From Nemophila menziesii (taxonomy: Eukaryota > Streptophyta > Magnoliopsida > Boraginales > Hydrophyllaceae), in the NCBI GenBank assembly GCA_029959085.1, contig JARWIR010000010.1:38866731-38930730 (forward strand): a stretch of DNA of 64,000 nucleotides, written 5' to 3'. How positions within the stretch are numbered: position 1 is the stretch's first letter; the number at the start of each line of letters is the position of its first letter. Positions 35,745 through 46,384 of the stretch are shown in pieces. The notes beneath the pieces are model-generated. The model was not told the DNA's origin. It saw nothing but the letters and a program-made list of their open reading frames with translations, and ran no database searches. Both the position numbers and the translations under genes were made by a program.

Positions 35745-36021
35745 TCTTGAGATGTAATATTAGATAAATGTAGAGCTAGATTTAATATAAAACAAAAGCT
35801 GGAGGACCTTTTTGTAAATAGAAGGAAATAGATTGTTACAACCGTTAGAATATAGAACTATATATACATTTGTACACAACTAAAATAAGCTAATGAAATC
35901 AGTCAATTCTCAATTACTTTTCTTCCATCTTCTTCTTCTTTCTCTCTGCAATTCTTTTGCTTTTCTTTCTCTATCAATGGAAGCTTAAGTTTCTATGACT
36001 TAAGCATTTCAAATCTTATCA
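35745..36021 (+). repeat. Copia A 5' LTR
   Basis: 277 bp, beginning TCTTGAGATG and ending AAATCTTATCA. It has a TATA-like ACTATATATACA near 35868 and CT-rich DNA before the end. Right after it is a primer-binding-like stretch, TTGTATCAGATG (36023 on), a degenerate form of the usual TGGTATCAGAGC. Confidence 0.92.
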
Positions 36022-36109
36022 TTGTATCAGATGTAAACTAAGTTTTTCCGCACTAAACACTCTTCTTGCTTTAGATCAAGAACTCAAAAGTTTCAAATAA
36101 GCTCCTTCA

Positions 36110-38757
36110 ATGGCGACAAACTCGATTACAGAGAATTTTTCTTCTCCTTACTACATTCATCCTAGCGAGAACACAGGTGTTGCACTAGTTTCAGAAGTTC
36201 TCAATAGCGATAATTTCTTATATTGGACGAGAGCAATTGAGATTGCTTTATCTGTCAAGAACAAGCTTGGGTTCATCAATGGCGAAATTGCCCAGCCTCC
36301 TCTCACCGATTTAAATCTCTTCTCAGCTTGGAATCGAGCCAATAACCTTGTTCTATCTTGGTTACTTAATTCAATTTCTCGAGATATAAGAGGCAGTCTA
36401 CTCTATGTTAATTTAGCTTGTGATCTTTATAACGAGATCAAAACTCATTTTGGTAAAAGTGATGGAACAAGAGTTTTTGTTCTTGAAAAATCCTTAAGTT
36501 CGATTTCACAAAATTCAAGCTCAATATCTGAATACTTTGCAAAATTTAAAACTCTTTTGGATGAGTATGTACATTTTAGACCTATGCCGGTATGTACTTG
36601 TGGTAGTATGAATCAGTGCAGCTGCAAGATTCTTGATACTTTAGTTGATCGACAAAATAATGATTTTGTCATAAAGTTTTTGATTGGGTTAAAGGATTCT
36701 TTTGCTGCTGTAAGGAGACAAATTATGTTGATGACTCCTTTACCACCTATAAATTCTGTTTTTGCTATGTTAGTTCAAGAAGAAAGCCAAAGATTATCAT
36801 CCAATTTGAGCTTTTCTGCACCAACACGAGTGTTTTATATGAAGAACAATTAGAAAACAAACAATTATTCAGAAAAGAAGAGAGTAATATGCACACACTG
36901 TGGTTATAATGGACACACAGTTGACAAATGCTACCAATTACATGGTTATCCAATTGAATGGGGAGGACCTAAGGGCAAACGTTTTAACCAGACTCAACAA
37001 CATTCTGCATATTTTGTAAGTGCACAAGATGAGATCAAGCATAAACAAGAGCAAAAACCACTAAACAGCTATGAATTTACAGCTGAATAGATCAACAAAC
37101 TAATGGCACTTGCACACACAGAGCAAACAAGTAACACTGTTGTTCATCAAGTCACAATCCAAGAAGGTATTTCTTGTACTTCATCTTGGATTTTAGACAC
37201 AGGAGCTACTGACCATTTGGTATATTCATCTTCTATATACACTAACAAGCCACAAAGTGTGAATATCCCTGTTACACTTCCTAATTGAGAAGTTATTTTT
37301 GCAACACATAAAGGGAACATATGTTTAAATGATCAGATTACTCTACAAAATGTGTTGTGTGTTCCTACATTTAAGTGCAATTTACTTTCTATATCAAAGT
37401 TAACACAAGATTCAGCTGTTATAGTTGCTTTCTTCTCTTCTTATTGCACAATACAGGTTCCTCAATGCAAGAATATGATTTGGATTTCTTATGAGAAGAA
37501 TGGACTATACTATATGCAATCTTCATTGAAGTTACACAAGATTTTAGCAGCTACTACAGAAAAGAGTGATATATGGCACTCAAGATTAGGACATCCCTCA
37601 AAATCAAAGATTTTTGCATTAAAAAAGATAGATTCCTCAATTTCTTTCTCACAAAATAATGTGTGTGAACCATGTCACTTTTCTAAGCAAAACAAACTTT
37701 CTTTTCCTGTTTCAACTTCTTGTACAAAATCTTGTTTTGATTTAATACATTGTGACATTTGGGGTCTTTTTAACAAGTTTCTCATACAGGGCATATATAT
37801 TTTTTTACTATAGTAGATGATTTTTCAAGAGGTACATGAATTTACTTAATGAACACAAAGTCAGAAGTGCATTTCCATTTAACAAATTTTTATCATATGG
37901 TTTTAACTTAGTTTGGTATAAATATTAAAGTGATAAGATCAGATAATGGACCTGAGTTTAATCTACATTCATTCTACTCGACTAATGGAATTATACACCA
38001 ATTAAGCTGTGTTGAGACTCCTCAACAGAATGGATTGGTAGAAAGGAAACACCAACACCTCCTAACTACTGTTAAAGCTATTATGTTCCAAGCAAATCTC
38101 CCTATACAGTTTTGGTCTGAATCAATCTTAACTGCACCCTATATCATAAATAGATTACCTACTCCATTATTGGAAAACTTAACCCCTTACCAAAAGCTAT
38201 ACAATAAACCACCAATACTAAACCATATGAGAGTCTTTGGATCACTTTGCTATGCCTCTACTCTTCAACAAAACAGGTCAAAATTTGATTCAAGAGCTAT
38301 AAAATGCGTGTTTTTGGGTTATCCTCCATCCACCAAAGGTTATAAGCTACTTGAAATAACAAATAACAAAATAATCATCTCAAGAAATGTAGTTTTTCAT
38401 GAGTCAGTTCTCCCTTCCTCAGAAATTTCACCTGTAGAAGACATTCATACCTTCTTGTTCCCTCCTCCTAATACCTATATAGAACCTCACTATACAAACA
38501 CTACACTTGATCAATATGTTACACAAACCTCAACAACTCAACCCTCTACATCACAATCCACAAGACCAACAAGAAATAGACAACCACCAAATTATCTCAA
38601 AGACTACATATACCCCTCCACCTCTCACTGTGATACAAAAACACAACCTTTATATCCAATTCAAGATTTTCTGAGCACCTCAAAACTCACACCTAAATAT
38701 GACAACTACATTGAGAACATATCAAGTCAAACTGAGCCAAAGACATATGAACAAGCA
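36110..38757 (+). pseudogene. Copia A gag, protease and integrase (broken, 5' half)
   Basis: Gag starts MATNSITENFSSPYYIHPSE with the LVSEVLNSDNFLYWTRAIEI block typical of copia gag, then a TAG at 36851. The CCHC zinc knuckle (CTHCGYNGHTVDKC), an aspartic protease (WILDTGATDHL, about 37188), the HHCC finger (WHSRLGHPSKSKI...CEPCHFSKQNK) and integrase blocks ([23 protein letters not shown]) follow. Stops near 36851, 37088 and 37286 and shifts near 37790-37930 break it. It is cut at 38757 by element B and resumes at 46385. Confidence 0.9.
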
Positions 38758-39920
38758 TGTTAGCCTCACCTTGTTTTTATTCCCGTTTTAATATTCGACA
38801 AATCATCATTTAAACTAAAATTCATTTGGTATCACTTTTAAAGGTTTTCCAAAACCCCTCACTAGATTAGTTGTGTTAAAATCCTTGATCTTTAGCTTGA
38901 GCTTCAAAAGAGCAGTGTCGCGGTACACCGGACAGAAACTGCGGTACACCGCAGAACCACGGACCAAAGGCGCGGTGCACAGGATAGCCCGTCAGTAAGC
39001 TCATGAAAATGCGCGGTACACCGGACCAAGGCGCGGTACACCGGACTGATGCACGGACCAGGGACGCGGTGCATAGGATAGTCCGACCAGTAAGCTTGAA
39101 GTTTAGACGAACGTTTTCGCGGTGCACCGGACCATACCCGCGGTACACCGCAAGAGAGGGTTTTCTGCACTATTACTAGAGGACAAAGCTTATATCCGTT
39201 GGAGATAAAATAGATCCGTTAGAGAGAAGCCTTTTGACCGTTGGAAGATATTTTCAGCTATATATTGAAGCTCATTCAAGACACAACTCAAGCCTTCCAT
39301 CTACCAATCTTAAGAGCAATTAATATTATCATTCAAGGAGGTTTCAAAGGAGCATTAAAGTCATATTCATTCTTAAGCTACATAGTTCATATCCACTCAT
39401 TTAGGAGTTTAGTTACAAAGCTTTTATAAGCACCCCTAAACACTTTTCCCTTTCCTCTTAGTTCTTGTAATAGATTAAGAGAGTAGTGTGAGCATAGGTT
39501 TTATGATTGGTTCCTTGTGTTGGTGAAAACACAAGTGTATTTCCTTCAAGGTTTTGAAGTGGTTGTAAAGGGTTTGTAATCTCACCCGGTTAAGAGTTAC
39601 GAAGATTAGTTGAGAATCTTGCAAATCCTAAGGAGGCTTCCTTAGGTAGTGGATGTAGGGAAACCGAACCACTATACATCGTTGTGTATCGTTTTCTATC
39701 TCTACACTCTTTACATTTCCGCACTCTATATGCTTGATAAAATGCCTACATGAATAGTTTGATAATATTGTCTTTTAGGATTATCTAGTTCTTTACTATT
39801 TAGTTTGCTAAAACAATAGGATTCAAATTAGCCTTTAATTTTATTTACTTGAAATAAAATTAGCCGATTAATTTCCATTGTCCTATTCAACCCCCCTTCT
39901 AGGACGCATATAGTATATCA
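38758..39920 (+). repeat. Copia B 5' LTR
   Basis: 1163 bp, TGTTAGCC...ATATCA. The U3 part holds an array of GCGGTACACCGGAC-like motifs (38920-39150) and three CCGTT(G/A)GA sites (39196, 39216 and 39238), followed about 16-60 bp later by a TATA-like CTATATATT (39258). Open frames on the minus strand are by-products of the GC-rich array. Confidence 0.95.
38920..39150. promoter_or_regulatory. GC-rich motif array in copia B LTR
   Basis: About eight copies of GCGGT(A/G)CACCGG or close variants (GCGGTGCACAGGAT, GCGGTGCATAGGAT) lie within ~230 bp. CGGTGCACCG is a perfect palindrome and CGGTACACCG a near one. The equivalent array in the 3' LTR is at about 45384-45614. A role in binding a host transcription factor is plausible but inferred. 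Confidence 0.6.
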
Positions 39921-39922
39921 AT

Positions 39923-39934
39923 TGGTATCAGAGC
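39923..39934 (+). promoter_or_regulatory. Copia B primer-binding site
   Basis: TGGTATCAGAGC, two bases after the 5' LTR; complementary to the 3' end of initiator tRNA-Met, the usual primer for copia reverse transcription. Confidence 0.93.
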
Positions 39935-39975
39935 CTAGCTCTATTGTACTTAATCGTTTCTAGAGTTAATACGAT

Positions 39976-41652
39976 ATGGATTCTAATCAACTGGAAGGTT
40001 CATGTTCTACTAGACCTCCGCTTTTTGTAGGAAAAGACTACTTTGGATGGAAAAAGAAAATGGAGATTCATGTCAAAGGAATTGATTACTTTTTGTGGCT
40101 TGCTATCAAGAAGGGTCCTTATATTCCTTATGTTACGGGTAGTAGAACGGAGGTGAAAGATGAAGATGATTACAATGATCAAGACATAGCTAAACTCACC
40201 AAAAACAACAAAGCTATGAACATCCTCATTAATGGATTAAGTGTCACGGAATACGCTAGAGTTAGTGAATGCAATTCCGCTCATGAAATGTGGCAACTCT
40301 TGGAGCTATCATATCAAGGAACGGAAGATATCAAAGAAACTAAGATTGGTCTCTTTATCACTAAGTATGAGCTATTTCGTATGGAGCCCGATGAAGCCTT
40401 AAATGCTATGCATCAAAGATTTTCTAACATTGTCAACACCTTGAAGACTCTTGGTCAAGAGTACACCAACAAAGAACAATGCCGAAAAATCTTATTTGCT
40501 CTTCCAAGGAAATACAAATCAAAAATCAACTCTATAAGAGACACTAAAGATCTTTCAAAAATGACGGTTCATGAACTCATTTGCAACCTCATGACGGAAG
40601 AGCTTGTGCTTGAAGAAGAAAAGATAAGAGATGATGAGGAGAAGAAGATTAAGAAATCTATTGCTTTCCATGCCTTGAGTACCAAGTTGAAAGAACGAAA
40701 AGAAAGGAAGAAAAGTGAAGAAGAAGAAAACTCACATGAAGAAGAAACTAGTGAAGATGAAGGAGTGGCTATGTTGGCAAGAGATATGAAAAAATTCATG
40801 AGGTACAAACGCTTTGCCAAGAAAGGAAGTTCTTCCTCACCCTACAAGAAGAATGTTAGAGCTATCAAACAAGATGAACCCACTTGCTATCATTGCAAGA
40901 AAGTTGGTCACATCAAAACTTATTGTCCTCTTCTTCAAAAGGAGAAACCTAAGAGAGCAATGCATGCTAATATCACTTGGGATACTCAAAATTCGGAGGA
41001 AGAAGAAAGTGATAACGAAAATGTTAATCTTGTTGCTTTTATGGGAAAACTTGAGAATGATGAAGATGCTTCTTCGGATGATGATACCGGTTCAACTCAC
41101 TTTGCCTTTATGGCAAATCATGATGAGATAACTCCTAAATCTAAACTCTTTTTATCTAATGATGATGCTAGTGAACAAGATATTCATGAGGCATTTGATT
41201 CTCTCTACAATGACTTCTTAAACTCTATTGAAACAAACAAAGTTTTAACAAAAGATTTAGAATTTGAGAAAAATAGAACTAAAGAGGTTTTGAAAGCTTT
41301 GGAAGATTGTCAAAATCTTTGTGATGAATGTATAGATGAAAATGAAAAACTTCATCTTATTGAGAAAAATCTTTTAGAAGAAAAAGCTTTGTTAGAGAAA
41401 AAGATTATTGATCAAAATGCTATTATTTTAAAATTTACAAGTGGGCAAGAAAACTTGGATTTGATTTTAGGTTCTCAAAGAATGGCTTGTGAAAAAAGTG
41501 GTGTTGGATATGATCCATTCACTAACCAAAAACCTTTGAAAAATGTTTTTGTAAAACCAAAAATTTCAAATGCAATTCCATCCTCTTCAAAATCTTCTAT
41601 CACTTGCACCTATTGTGAAAAACTTGGTCATGATGCATCTCATTGTTACTAA
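39976..41652 (+). CDS. Copia B Gag
   Basis: 558-aa capsid protein. The N-terminus has RPPLFVGKDYFGWKKKMEIH, the entry block of copia gag (DUF4219/UBN2-type), with the UBN2 core to about residue 220. A long charged Lys/Glu coiled-coil-like region follows (about 215-265), then a CCHC zinc knuckle CYHCKKVGHIKTYC (about 303-316). An acidic stretch and a second coiled-coil-like segment (about 430-480) come next. A second CCHC motif, CTYCEKLGHDASHC, ends two residues before the TAA stop. Reading on past this stop gives 37 sense codons including STNPHGPKSNWVPK, which is normal copia linker text, so the stop may be a recent loss or be bypassed. Confidence 0.93.
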   Translation: MDSNQLEGSCSTRPPLFVGKDYFGWKKKMEIHVKGIDYFLWLAIKKGPYIPYVTGSRTEVKDEDDYNDQDIAKLTKNNKAMNILINGLSVTEYARVSECNSAHEMWQLLELSYQGTEDIKETKIGLFITKYELFRMEPDEALNAMHQRFSNIVNTLKTLGQEYTNKEQCRKILFALPRKYKSKINSIRDTKDLSKMTVHELICNLMTEELVLEEEKIRDDEEKKIKKSIAFHALSTKLKERKERKKSEEEENSHEEETSEDEGVAMLARDMKKFMRYKRFAKKGSSSSPYKKNVRAIKQDEPTCYHCKKVGHIKTYCPLLQKEKPKRAMHANITWDTQNSEEEESDNENVNLVAFMGKLENDEDASSDDDTGSTHFAFMANHDEITPKSKLFLSNDDASEQDIHEAFDSLYNDFLNSIETNKVLTKDLEFEKNRTKEVLKALEDCQNLCDECIDENEKLHLIEKNLLEEKALLEKKIIDQNAIILKFTSGQENLDLILGSQRMACEKSGVGYDPFTNQKPLKNVFVKPKISNAIPSSSKSSITCTYCEKLGHDASHCY

Positions 41653-41783
41653 CGTAAATTATTAGATTTGGGATCTCTTGTACCAATTTGGAAAAGGCCT
41701 ATATGGGTATTAAAAAAATCCACTAACCCTCATGGACCCAAATCGAATTGGGTACCTAAAGCCTAAATTATTTTTGTTTGTAG

Positions 41784-44700
41784 GGATTGAGCATCAAGAA
41801 GCAAAATATATGGCTCCTTGATAGTGGATGCTCAAGACACATGACCGGGAATCCATCATTATTTACACATTTATATAAAACAAAAGGTGATAGAGTTACT
41901 TTTGCCGACAACACTAAGAAACACGTTTTGGGTAAAGGTAACATTGGTAATATGAATTCATTGCTTATCTCTAATGTTTTGCTTGTTGAGGGTCTCTCAT
42001 TTAACTTGCTTAGTATAAGTCAACTTTGTGATGTTGGTTATAGTGTTAAATTTGAAGCATCTAGATGTGTTGTTTTCAAAAATGATGAGTTAGATACTAT
42101 GTTTATTGCAAAAAGATCGGATAATGTTTTTGTTGTTGATCTTGAGAGTCTTATGTGTAAACATATTAAATGCTTATCCGTGGTAAATGATAGTTGGCTT
42201 TGGCATAGACGTTTAGGACATGCTAGCATGGATTTGATTTCAAAATTGTCTAGAAAAAATCTTGTTGTTGGTTTGCCTATTTATAAATTTGATAAAGATA
42301 AATTATGTGATGCATGTCAACTTGGTAAACAACATCGTTCATCTTTTAAATCCATAAATAAGGTCATCACCTTTAGGCCACTTCAATTATTGCATATGGA
42401 TCTTTTTGGTCCCGTTGATGTCACTAGTCTAGGAGGATCTAGATATGTCTTTGTTGTTGTTGATGATTACACTAGATATACATGGGTGATGTTCCTTGCT
42501 TTAAAAAGTGATGCCTTCAATGAATTTGCAAAACTTTGTAGAAATGTGCAAAATGAGAAAGGCTACTCTATTACATGCATTCGTAGTGATAATGGTAGTG
42601 AATATGTGAATTCTCCTTTTGTGCATTTTTGTGATGAATTTGGGATTGAGCATAATTTTTCGGCTCCTAGAACTACCCAACAAAATGGGGTAGTGGAAAG
42701 GAAAAACCGAACTCTACAAGAAATGGCTAGAACAATGCTAAAAGAACATAGCTTGCCTACATACTTTTGGGGTGAAGCCGTTCATACGGCTTGTTATGTG
42801 TTAAATAGAGTTCTAATTAGACCCCTTATTAAGAAAACCCCTTATGAGCTTTGGAATGGTAGACCACCAACTATTGCTTATTTTCGTATTTTTGGGTGCA
42901 AATGTTTTATCTTAAACACTAGGGACTATTTGGGAAAATTTGATGCTAAATCGGATGAAGGTATTTTTCTTGGTTATTCCACTAAGGGAAAGGCCTATCG
43001 CATTTTCAATAAACGTACTCGTACCATTGAGGAATCTATGCATATTGACTTTGATGAGACTAATCCTTTTTGTATCAAGAAAGTAGTAGATGTTGACTTA
43101 CATGAAGATACTCCACAAGATCAACCCTTAGAATCTCCTACTCAAGAATTAAAATCTCATGATGAACCTCCTAAGGAAAATGGTCAAATCTCAAATGAAG
43201 CTAGTACGGATTTACCAAAGTGTTGGAAACATATCAAAGATCACCCAAGTGAATTAATTCTAGGTGATCCAAAAGAAGGTGTTACCACTCGTTCTCGTAT
43301 TATTGCTCTATGTGCTCATCAAGCATTCTTATCTCAAATTGAGCCCAAGAATATTAAAGAAGCCTTGCTAGATGATCATTGGATAAACGCTATGCATGAG
43401 GAATTGAATCAATTTGAGCGTAGTAAAGTTTGGACATTAATTGAGAAACCAATTGGCCCTACTATTATTGGCACTAAGTGGGTATTTCGCAACAAGCTAG
43501 ATGACACCGGTATTATCACTAGAAATAAAGCAAGGTTAGTTGCTCAAGGATACAATCAAGAAGAAGGTATTGATTTCGATGAAACTTTTGCTCCGGTAGC
43601 TAGACTTGAATCTATTCGTATGCTACTTGCTTTTGCTTGTTATATGAATTTTAAACTTTACCAAATGGATGTCAAAAGTGTTTTTTTAAATGGTTTTATA
43701 GATGAGGAAGTTTTTGTTAAACAACCACCGGGTTTTGAGGATCCAAAATTTCCAAATCATGTTTTTAAACTTTCAAAGGCTTTATATGGTTTAAAACAAG
43801 CACCTCGTGCTTGGTATGAACGTTTAAGAAATTTTTTGTTAGATGATGGTTTTAAAAGAGGAAATATTGACTCCACTTTATTTATAAAAAGGTCTTCAAA
43901 AGATATCCTTCTTGTTCAAATTTATGTGGATGATATTATATTTGGTGCTACTAATGAAAATCTTTGTGAGAATTTTTCTAAAAGCATGCATAAGGAATTT
44001 GAGATGAGCATGATGGGAGAATTGAATTACTTTCTTGGACTTCAAATCAAGCAAATGAAGGATGGCATCTTTGTCAATCAAGCCAAATACACAAAAGAAT
44101 TGATCAAAAAATTTGGACTTGAAGATGCAAAGGAAATTGGAACTCCAATGAGCACATCCACAAAATTAGACAAAGATGAAGGTGGTAAGGATGTTGATGA
44201 GAAAGCGTATCGAGGTATGATTGGTAGCTTACTTTATTTAACCGCTTCTAGACCCGATATTATGTTCCCCGTGTGTCTTTGTGCTAGATTTCAATCCTCT
44301 CCTAAAGAATCCCATCTTAGTTCCGTTAAGCGTATTTTTAGGTATTTGAAAGGAACCCTAAGTCTAGGACTTTGGTACCCAAGATTTACCTCTTTTGAAC
44401 TAATAGGTTATTCGGATGCCGATTATGCCGGTTGTAGACTTGATAGGAAAAGTACTAGTGGTAGTTGCCAATTCTTAGGTCAATCCCTTGTTTCTTGGTC
44501 TAGTAGAAAACAAAATAGTGTTGCTTTATCCACGGCCGAAGCCGAATATGTTGCGGCCGGAAATTGTGTGACTCAAATTCTTTGGATGAAACAAACCTTA
44601 CTAGATTTTGGCCTAGAGTATGATTGTGTTCCCATTCGTTGTGATAACACTAGTGCTATCAATCTTACCAAAAATCCTATTCAACACTCTGGAACGAAAC

Positions 44701-44864
44701 ACATAGAAATCCCTCATCATTTTATCCTTGATCACACTAAAAAAGGGGATATTGTTCTTGAATTTGTCACTTCGGAAAATCAACTAGCCGATATCTTTAC
44801 TAAACATCTACCCCAAGATCTTTTTGAGAAAATTCGTTCTGAGATTGGCATGCAAATTCTCTAA
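41784..44864 (+). CDS. Copia B Pol (protease, integrase, RT, RNase H)
   Basis: Open for about 1026 codons from GGA at 41784. No ATG starts it; the frame opens right after a TAG that also forms a TTTTTGTTTGTAG acceptor-like site. Domains: aspartic protease LLDSGCSRHMTG (about residues 10-21); HHCC finger (HRRLGH to CDACQLGKQH); integrase with HMDLFGPV, RSDNGSEY and QQNGVVERKNRTL; reverse transcriptase with KARLVAQGYNQ, ALYGLKQAPRAWYERL and IYVDDIIFGAT (YVDD about 713-716); RNase H with DADYAGCRLDRKSTSGSC, ALSTAEAEYVAA and the C-terminal KHIEIPHHFI. All catalytic motifs I can see are intact. It is in frame 3 while gag is in frame 1. Confidence 0.95.
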   Translation, partial: GLSIKKQNIWLLDSGCSRHMTGNPSLFTHLYKTKGDRVTFADNTKKHVLGKGNIGNMNSLLISNVLLVEGLSFNLLSISQLCDVGYSVKFEASRCVVFKNDELDTMFIAKRSDNVFVVDLESLMCKHIKCLSVVNDSWLWHRRLGHASMDLISKLSRKNLVVGLPIYKFDKDKLCDACQLGKQHRSSFKSINKVITFRPLQLLHMDLFGPVDVTSLGGSRYVFVVVDDYTRYTWVMFLALKSDAFNEFAKLCRNVQNEKGYSITCIRSDNGSEYVNSPFVHFCDEFGIEHNFSAPRTTQQNGVVERKNRTLQEMARTMLKEHSLPTYFWGEAVHTACYVLNRVLIRPLIKKTPYELWNGRPPTIAYFRIFGCKCFILNTRDYLGKFDAKSDEGIFLGYSTKGKAYRIFNKRTRTIEESMHIDFDETNPFCIKKVVDVDLHEDTPQDQPLESPTQELKSHDEPPKENGQISNEASTDLPKCWKHIKDHPSELILGDPKEGVTTRSRIIALCAHQAFLSQIEPKNIKEALLDDHWINAMHEELNQFERSKVWTLIEKPIGPTIIGTKWVFRNKLDDTGIITRNKARLVAQGYNQEEGIDFDETFAPVARLESIRMLLAFACYMNFKLYQMDVKSVFLNGFIDEEVFVKQPPGFEDPKFPNHVFKLSKALYGLKQAPRAWYERLRNFLLDDGFKRGNIDSTLFIKRSSKDILLVQIYVDDIIFGATNENLCENFSKSMHKEFEMSMMGELNYFLGLQIKQMKDGIFVNQAKYTKELIKKFGLEDAKEIGTPMSTSTKLDKDEGGKDVDEKAYRGMIGSLLYLTASRPDIMFPVCLCARFQSSPKESHLSSVKRIFRYLKGTLSLGLWYPRFTSFELIGYSDADYAGCRLDRKSTSGSCQFLGQSLVSWSSRKQNSVALSTAEAEYVAAGNCVTQILWMKQTLLDFGLEYDCVPIRCDNTSAINLTKNPIQHSGTKHIEIPHHFILDHTKKGDIVLEFVTSENQLADIFTKHLPQDLFEKIRSEIGMQIL

Positions 44865-45063
44865 CCTTCTTTTTCATGCCATTTATGTTTAGTGCTTTTT
44901 GTGTATATAATCTTGTTGCTAATATTTTCTTGATGTTATAGGGTCCTTGAAGCTTCTAATTGTTATCCATTTACTTCTTTAGTCCTTGTTTTTACTCAAA
45001 ATGTGCTTTGACCCCTTAAAATTTTCAAAAATTGTATCATTAGTTCTTTTTGTTGTTGACAAA

Positions 45064-45221
45064 GGGGGAGAAATTTTAGTTAAACTTTTTCTAATGCATT
45101 TTGTGAGGGGGAGTTTTTATAAAAACTCTAGTGATTAGGTTGAGGGGGAGTTTTTGTTCAAAACTTTATCTTAGGCATCTTCAAAAGTTTATGATTTGTC
45201 AAACATCAAAAAGGGGGAGAT
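45064..45221 (+). promoter_or_regulatory. Polypurine tracts of copia B
   Basis: Four G-rich tracts: AAAGGGGGAGAAATTTT, GAGGGGGAGTTTTTAT, GAGGGGGAGTTTTTGT and AAAAGGGGGAGATTG. The last lies immediately before the 3' LTR and should prime plus-strand synthesis. The others may be decoys or additional initiation points. Confidence 0.8.
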
Positions 45222-46384
45222 TGTTAGCCTCACCTTGTTTTTATTCCCGTTTTAATATTCGAGAAATCATCATTTAAACTAAAATTCATTTGGTATCACT
45301 TTTAAAGGTTTTCCAAAACCCCTCACTAGATTAGTTGTGTTAAATTCCTTGATCTTTAGCTTGAACTTCAAAAGAGCAGTGTCGCGGTACACCGGACAGA
45401 AACTGCGGTACACCGCAGAACCACGGACCAAAGGCGCGGTGCACAGGATAGCCCGTCAGTAAGCTCATGAAAATGCGCGGTACACCGGACCAAGGCGCGG
45501 TACACCGGACTGATGCACGGACCAGGGACGCGGTGCATAGGATAGTCCGACCAGTAAGCTTGAAGTTTAGACGAACGTTTTCGCGGTGCACCGGACCATA
45601 CCCGCGGTACACCGCAAGAGAGGGTTTTCTGCACTATTACTAGAGGACAAAGCTTATATCCGTTGGAGATAAAATAGATCCGTTAGAGAGAAGCCTTTTG
45701 ACCGTTGGAAGATATTTTCAGCTATATATTGAAGCTCATTCAAGACACAACTCAAGCCTTCCATCTACCAATCTTAAGAGCAATTAATATTATCATTCAA
45801 GGAGGTTTCAAAGGAGCATTAAAGTCATATTCATTCTTAAGCTACATAGTTCATATCCACTCATTTAGGAGTTTAGTTACAAAGCTTTTATAAGCACCCC
45901 TAAACACTTTTCCCTTTCCTCTTAGTTCTTGTAATAGATTAAGAGAGTAGTGTGAGCATAGGTTTTATGCTTGGTTCCTTGTGTTGGTGAAAACACAAGT
46001 GTATTTCCTTCAAGGTTTTGAAGTGGTTGTAAAGGGTTTGTAATCTCACCCGGTTAAGAGTTACGAAGATTAGTTGAGAATCTTGCAAATCCTAAGAAGG
46101 CTTCCTTAGGTAGTGGATGTAGGGAAACCGAACCACTATACATCGTTGTGTATCGTTTTCTATCTCTACACTCTTTACATTTCCGCACTCTATATGCTTG
46201 ATAAAATGCCTACATGAATAGTTTGATAATATTGTCTTTTAGGATTATCTAGTTCTTTACTATTTAGTTTGCTAAAACAATAGGATTCAAATTAGCCTTT
46301 AATTTTATTTACTTGAAATAAAATTAGCCGATTAATTTCCATTGTCCTATTCAACCCCCCTTCTAGGACGCATATAGTATATCA
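45222..46384 (+). repeat. Copia B 3' LTR
   Basis: 1163 bp, the same length as the 5' LTR, with by-eye differences such as ATTCGAGAAATC for ATTCGACAAATC, TTATGCTTGG for TTATGATTGG and CTAAGAAGG for CTAAGGAGG. It ends at TATATCA and is followed by the AAGCA target copy. Confidence 0.95.

Larger units (their letters stand above)
38758..46384 (+). mobile_element. Copia retrotransposon B, young, nested inside A
   Basis: 7627 bp with two 1163-bp LTRs (38758-39920 and 45222-46384) that differ at about five positions by eye. It is flanked by AAGCA on both sides (38753-38757 and 46385-46389), splitting the A polyprotein between EQA and the following FTSKEW. The primer site TGGTATCAGAGC is perfect and a polypurine tract AAAAGGGGGAGA precedes the 3' LTR. 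The gag wording and extra 3' purine tracts suggest the SIRE/Maximus side of copia, but that is tentative. Confidence 0.96.

Noticed and set aside
38876..39170. Two overlapping minus-strand frames of 88-90 aa rich in Cys, Arg and Pro (and their copies at 45340-45634)
   Set aside because: They lie in the GC-rich motif array of the copia B LTR in two frames at once, and are identical in both LTRs because LTRs are copied.
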